Shown piece after piece: positions 62,163 to 64,000 of a DNA stretch of 64,000 bases. Origin of the DNA: Pseudomonas oryzihabitans (GTDB lineage: Bacteria > Pseudomonadota > Gammaproteobacteria > Pseudomonadales > Pseudomonadaceae); the NCBI RefSeq assembly GCF_001518815.1, contig NZ_CP013987.1, forward strand, positions 2,998,501 through 3,062,500, read 5' to 3'. The notes beneath the pieces are model-generated. The model was not told where the DNA came from. It made no database searches and worked only from the letters and a program-made list of their open reading frames with translations. A program made the translations under genes and the position numbers. Position 1 is the first letter of the stretch, and each line of letters starts with the position of its first letter.

Positions 62163-62468
62163 ATGACTACACCGCTTTCTGCCGACGCCGCCAGCAAGAT
62201 CCTGGTCGACGCCTTCCAGCCTCTGGGTTGCGTGGTGTCCTCTGGCGCCGATGGCCATGACCTGGCATTAGGTGTAGTCGATGCGCAAGGTAAGACGCTC
62301 TACGCGGAAGAGCAGCTCGGCGAAGCCGACTACAGCGATCCGCTACGCCTGGCCGGCTACATAGGTACCGTGCGCAGCGAACTGGAAGGCCGCGGTCAGA
62401 CCCTCGATAGCTGGCAGATGCCCTTCATCACCGATCCTGACGCCCTGCCCCCGCCGGTATTCAACTAG
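62163..62468 (+). CDS. Small hypothetical protein (101 aa)
   Basis: This 101-residue soluble acidic protein has an even mix of helix- and strand-forming residues (SKILVDAFQPLGCVVSS, LALGVVDAQGKTLYAEEQL, AGYIGTVRSELEGRG). I do not recognise a family. ATG 62163 is preceded by GGAGA at 8-9 bp, the composition fits the neighbours, and a terminator follows the stop, so it is probably a real monocistronic gene. The 233 bp upstream (61930-62162) shows no other gene. Confidence 0.65.
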   Translation: MTTPLSADAASKILVDAFQPLGCVVSSGADGHDLALGVVDAQGKTLYAEEQLGEADYSDPLRLAGYIGTVRSELEGRGQTLDSWQMPFITDPDALPPPVFN

Positions 62469-62476
62469 GCAAAGAA

Positions 62477-62496
62477 AAGGCCCCTGCTGGGGCCTT
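62477..62496. terminator. Bidirectional rho-independent terminator
   Basis: An 8-bp perfect stem AAGGCCCC/GGGGCCTT with loop TGCT lies between the convergent 101-residue gene and kup. It has T-rich tracts on both sides (CTTTC on the plus strand, TTCTTT on the minus strand), so it should end both transcripts. Confidence 0.88.
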
Positions 62497-62510
62497 CTTT
62501 CTGCGCTCGG

Positions 62511-64000
62511 TCAGATCTCGACCTGGGTGCCCAGTTCGATCACCCGATTCACCGGCAGCTTGAAGAATCTCAGGTTGCCGTTGGCGTTCTTCATCAGGAA
62601 GACGAAGAGATTTTCTCGCCAGGGCGCCATGCCCAGGCGCTTGGAGGCGATCACCGTTTCCCGGCTGAGGAAGTAGGTGGTGCGCATCGGGGTGAAATCC
62701 AGACCTGGATAGGGGCAATGGCTGAGCGCCAGGGGGATGTCCGGCTCGTCCATGAAACCGTAGTGCAGTACCACCCGATAGAAGCCGTCACCAAAGTCCT
62801 CGACCTCCATGCGCTCCCCACGCGATACCCGCGGCCGGTCCTCATAGCGCACCGTGAGCAGCACCACCTGCTCATGCAGCACCTGGTTGTGCAGCAGGTT
62901 GTGCAGCATGGCATGGGGGACCACATCGGTCCGCGCCGTGAGGAACACCGCGGTGCCCTTGGCGCGGAATGGCGGCTGGGCGCGGATGCTGCTGATAAAG
63001 ATCGGCAGCGGCAGCGCCCCGTCGTCCAGGCGCTCCACCACCAGCTGCCGGCCACGCTTCCAGGTGGTCAGCAGGATGAAGATGATGATACCGGCGATCA
63101 CCGGGAAGGAGCCGCCGGAGAAGATCTTCGGCGCGTTGGCGGAGAAGTACAGGACATCCACCATCAGGAAGCCGATCAGCAGCGGCACCATGATCCAGCG
63201 TGGCCACTTCCACAGCAGCAGGATCACCGCCGACACCAGGCAGCTGGTGATCAGCATGGTACCGGTCACGGCGACGCCATAGGCTTCGGCCAGGTTGGCG
63301 GAAGACTGGAAGGTGAGGATCAGGAAGATCACGCCCAGCATCAGCGCCCAATTCATCAGCGGGATGTAGATCTGCCCCTGCTCCTGGCTTGAGGTGTGCT
63401 GGATCTGCATGCGCGGGATGTAGCCCAGCTGGATGGCCTGGCGAGTCATGGAGAAGGCACCGGTGATCACCGCTTGGGAAGCGATGACGGTGGCCAGGGT
63501 CGCCAGGCCGATCATCGGCAACAGCAGCCATTCCGGCGCCAGCAGATAGAAGGGATTGCGCACGGCCGCGGGATCGGCGAGCAACAGCGCACCCTGACCG
63601 AAATAGTTGAGCACCAGCCCCGGCAACACCAGCATCAGCCAAGCGCGGGCGATGGGCTTGCGGCCGAAGTGGCCCATGTCGGCATAGAGCGCTTCGGCGC
63701 CGGTAAGCGCCAGCACGGCGGCGCCCAGGACGATGAAGCCCTTCACCGGGTTGGCGGCAAAGAACTCCACCGCCCAGTAGGGATTGAAGGCCTTGAGCAC
63801 CTCGGGCTGCTGGACGATGCCATAGACACCCAGGGCGCCCAGGGTGGTGAACCAAAGCACCATCACCGGCCCGAAGAACTTGCCGATGGTGGCCGTGCCA
63901 CGCTTCTGAATGGCGAAGATGCCGACCAGGATCACCAGGGCGATGGGTACCACCCAGGCTTCCAGCCCATCGAAGGCCAGTTCCAGGCCTTCCACCGCCG
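62511..64000 (-). CDS. kup: Low-affinity potassium transport protein Kup, N-terminus beyond the window
   Basis: Kup takes up potassium with protons. The frame is open to the right edge, so the true start lies outside; GTG 63995 is internal. About 496 codons remain, covering roughly helices 5-12 (for example [28 protein letters not shown] and the [19 protein letters not shown] stretch typical of KUP). The long cytoplasmic C-terminal domain follows ([22 protein letters not shown] through [19 protein letters not shown]). The usual length of about 630 residues implies that about 130 residues are missing. Confidence 0.95.
   Translation of the reverse strand, partial: AVEGLELAFDGLEAWVVPIALVILVGIFAIQKRGTATIGKFFGPVMVLWFTTLGALGVYGIVQQPEVLKAFNPYWAVEFFAANPVKGFIVLGAAVLALTGAEALYADMGHFGRKPIARAWLMLVLPGLVLNYFGQGALLLADPAAVRNPFYLLAPEWLLLPMIGLATLATVIASQAVITGAFSMTRQAIQLGYIPRMQIQHTSSQEQGQIYIPLMNWALMLGVIFLILTFQSSANLAEAYGVAVTGTMLITSCLVSAVILLLWKWPRWIMVPLLIGFLMVDVLYFSANAPKIFSGGSFPVIAGIIIFILLTTWKRGRQLVVERLDDGALPLPIFISSIRAQPPFRAKGTAVFLTARTDVVPHAMLHNLLHNQVLHEQVVLLTVRYEDRPRVSRGERMEVEDFGDGFYRVVLHYGFMDEPDIPLALSHCPYPGLDFTPMRTTYFLSRETVIASKRLGMAPWRENLFVFLMKNANGNLRFFKLPVNRVIELGTQVEI

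Overview
This is a high-GC, gene-dense stretch of a gammaproteobacterial chromosome, almost certainly a Pseudomonas or close relative. The evidence is a complete Wsp surface-sensing operon, GacS, an MprF/VirJ pair, a full ccmABCDEFGHI operon, FadH, RelA and CysM, all with Pseudomonas-type sequences. The neighbourhoods look like familiar Pseudomonas gene blocks joined in an unfamiliar order. The species cannot be fixed from the sequence; a P. oryzihabitans-like lineage is only a guess.

Layout. Positions 1-9.6 kb hold the end of a thiamine-pyrophosphate enzyme, a minus-strand run (nadK, metallophosphoesterase, rhomboid protease), a DUF1853 protein, a PLP-dependent deaminase, a coiled-coil protein and fadH. 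From 9.8 to 17.1 kb come a nitrilase-fold protein that seems to lack catalytic residues, an AraC regulator, a large mechanosensitive channel, a NUDIX hydrolase, cysE, and a GNAT/XRE-cupin pair. Positions 17.15-17.73 kb form an AT-richer gene-free island with a perfect 12-bp inverted repeat 359 bp across, possibly a small non-autonomous mobile element. A small KGG-repeat stress protein follows. Positions 18.1-26.5 kb carry wspABCDEFR.

Positions 26.5-34.1 kb hold a two-gene minus-strand operon: a 2203-residue protein (Ser/Thr kinase, AAA-type ATPase, helical repeats, GAF, histidine kinase, two receivers, Hpt-like domain) followed 6 bp later by a REC-GGEEF diguanylate cyclase that converges on wspR. 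Divergent from it is a 701-residue COG3349-like FAD oxidoreductase, whose 3' end overlaps an unrecognised 298-residue gene by 75 bp. This 26.5-37.2 kb segment is the least described part of the window and the best candidate for a new signalling system.

Positions 37.2-44.0 kb are the cytochrome c maturation operon on the minus strand. A FliK-like/FlhB-like pair follows. Positions 46.1-57.3 kb contain mazG, relA, rlmD, cysM, a Fes/IroE-like esterase without its nucleophilic serine, gacS, and dinB with a LexA box. The rest holds a small lipoprotein, an initiator tRNA with clear promoter and terminator, mprF with its virJ/acvB-type partner, and the truncated 3' part of kup.

How the genes work together. 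Two independent phosphorelays that end in REC-GGEEF proteins lie tail to tail, so 18-34 kb can be read as a c-di-GMP decision centre. RelA and GacS are further global regulators. Ccm supplies c-type cytochromes. MprF and VirJ tune membrane lipid charge.
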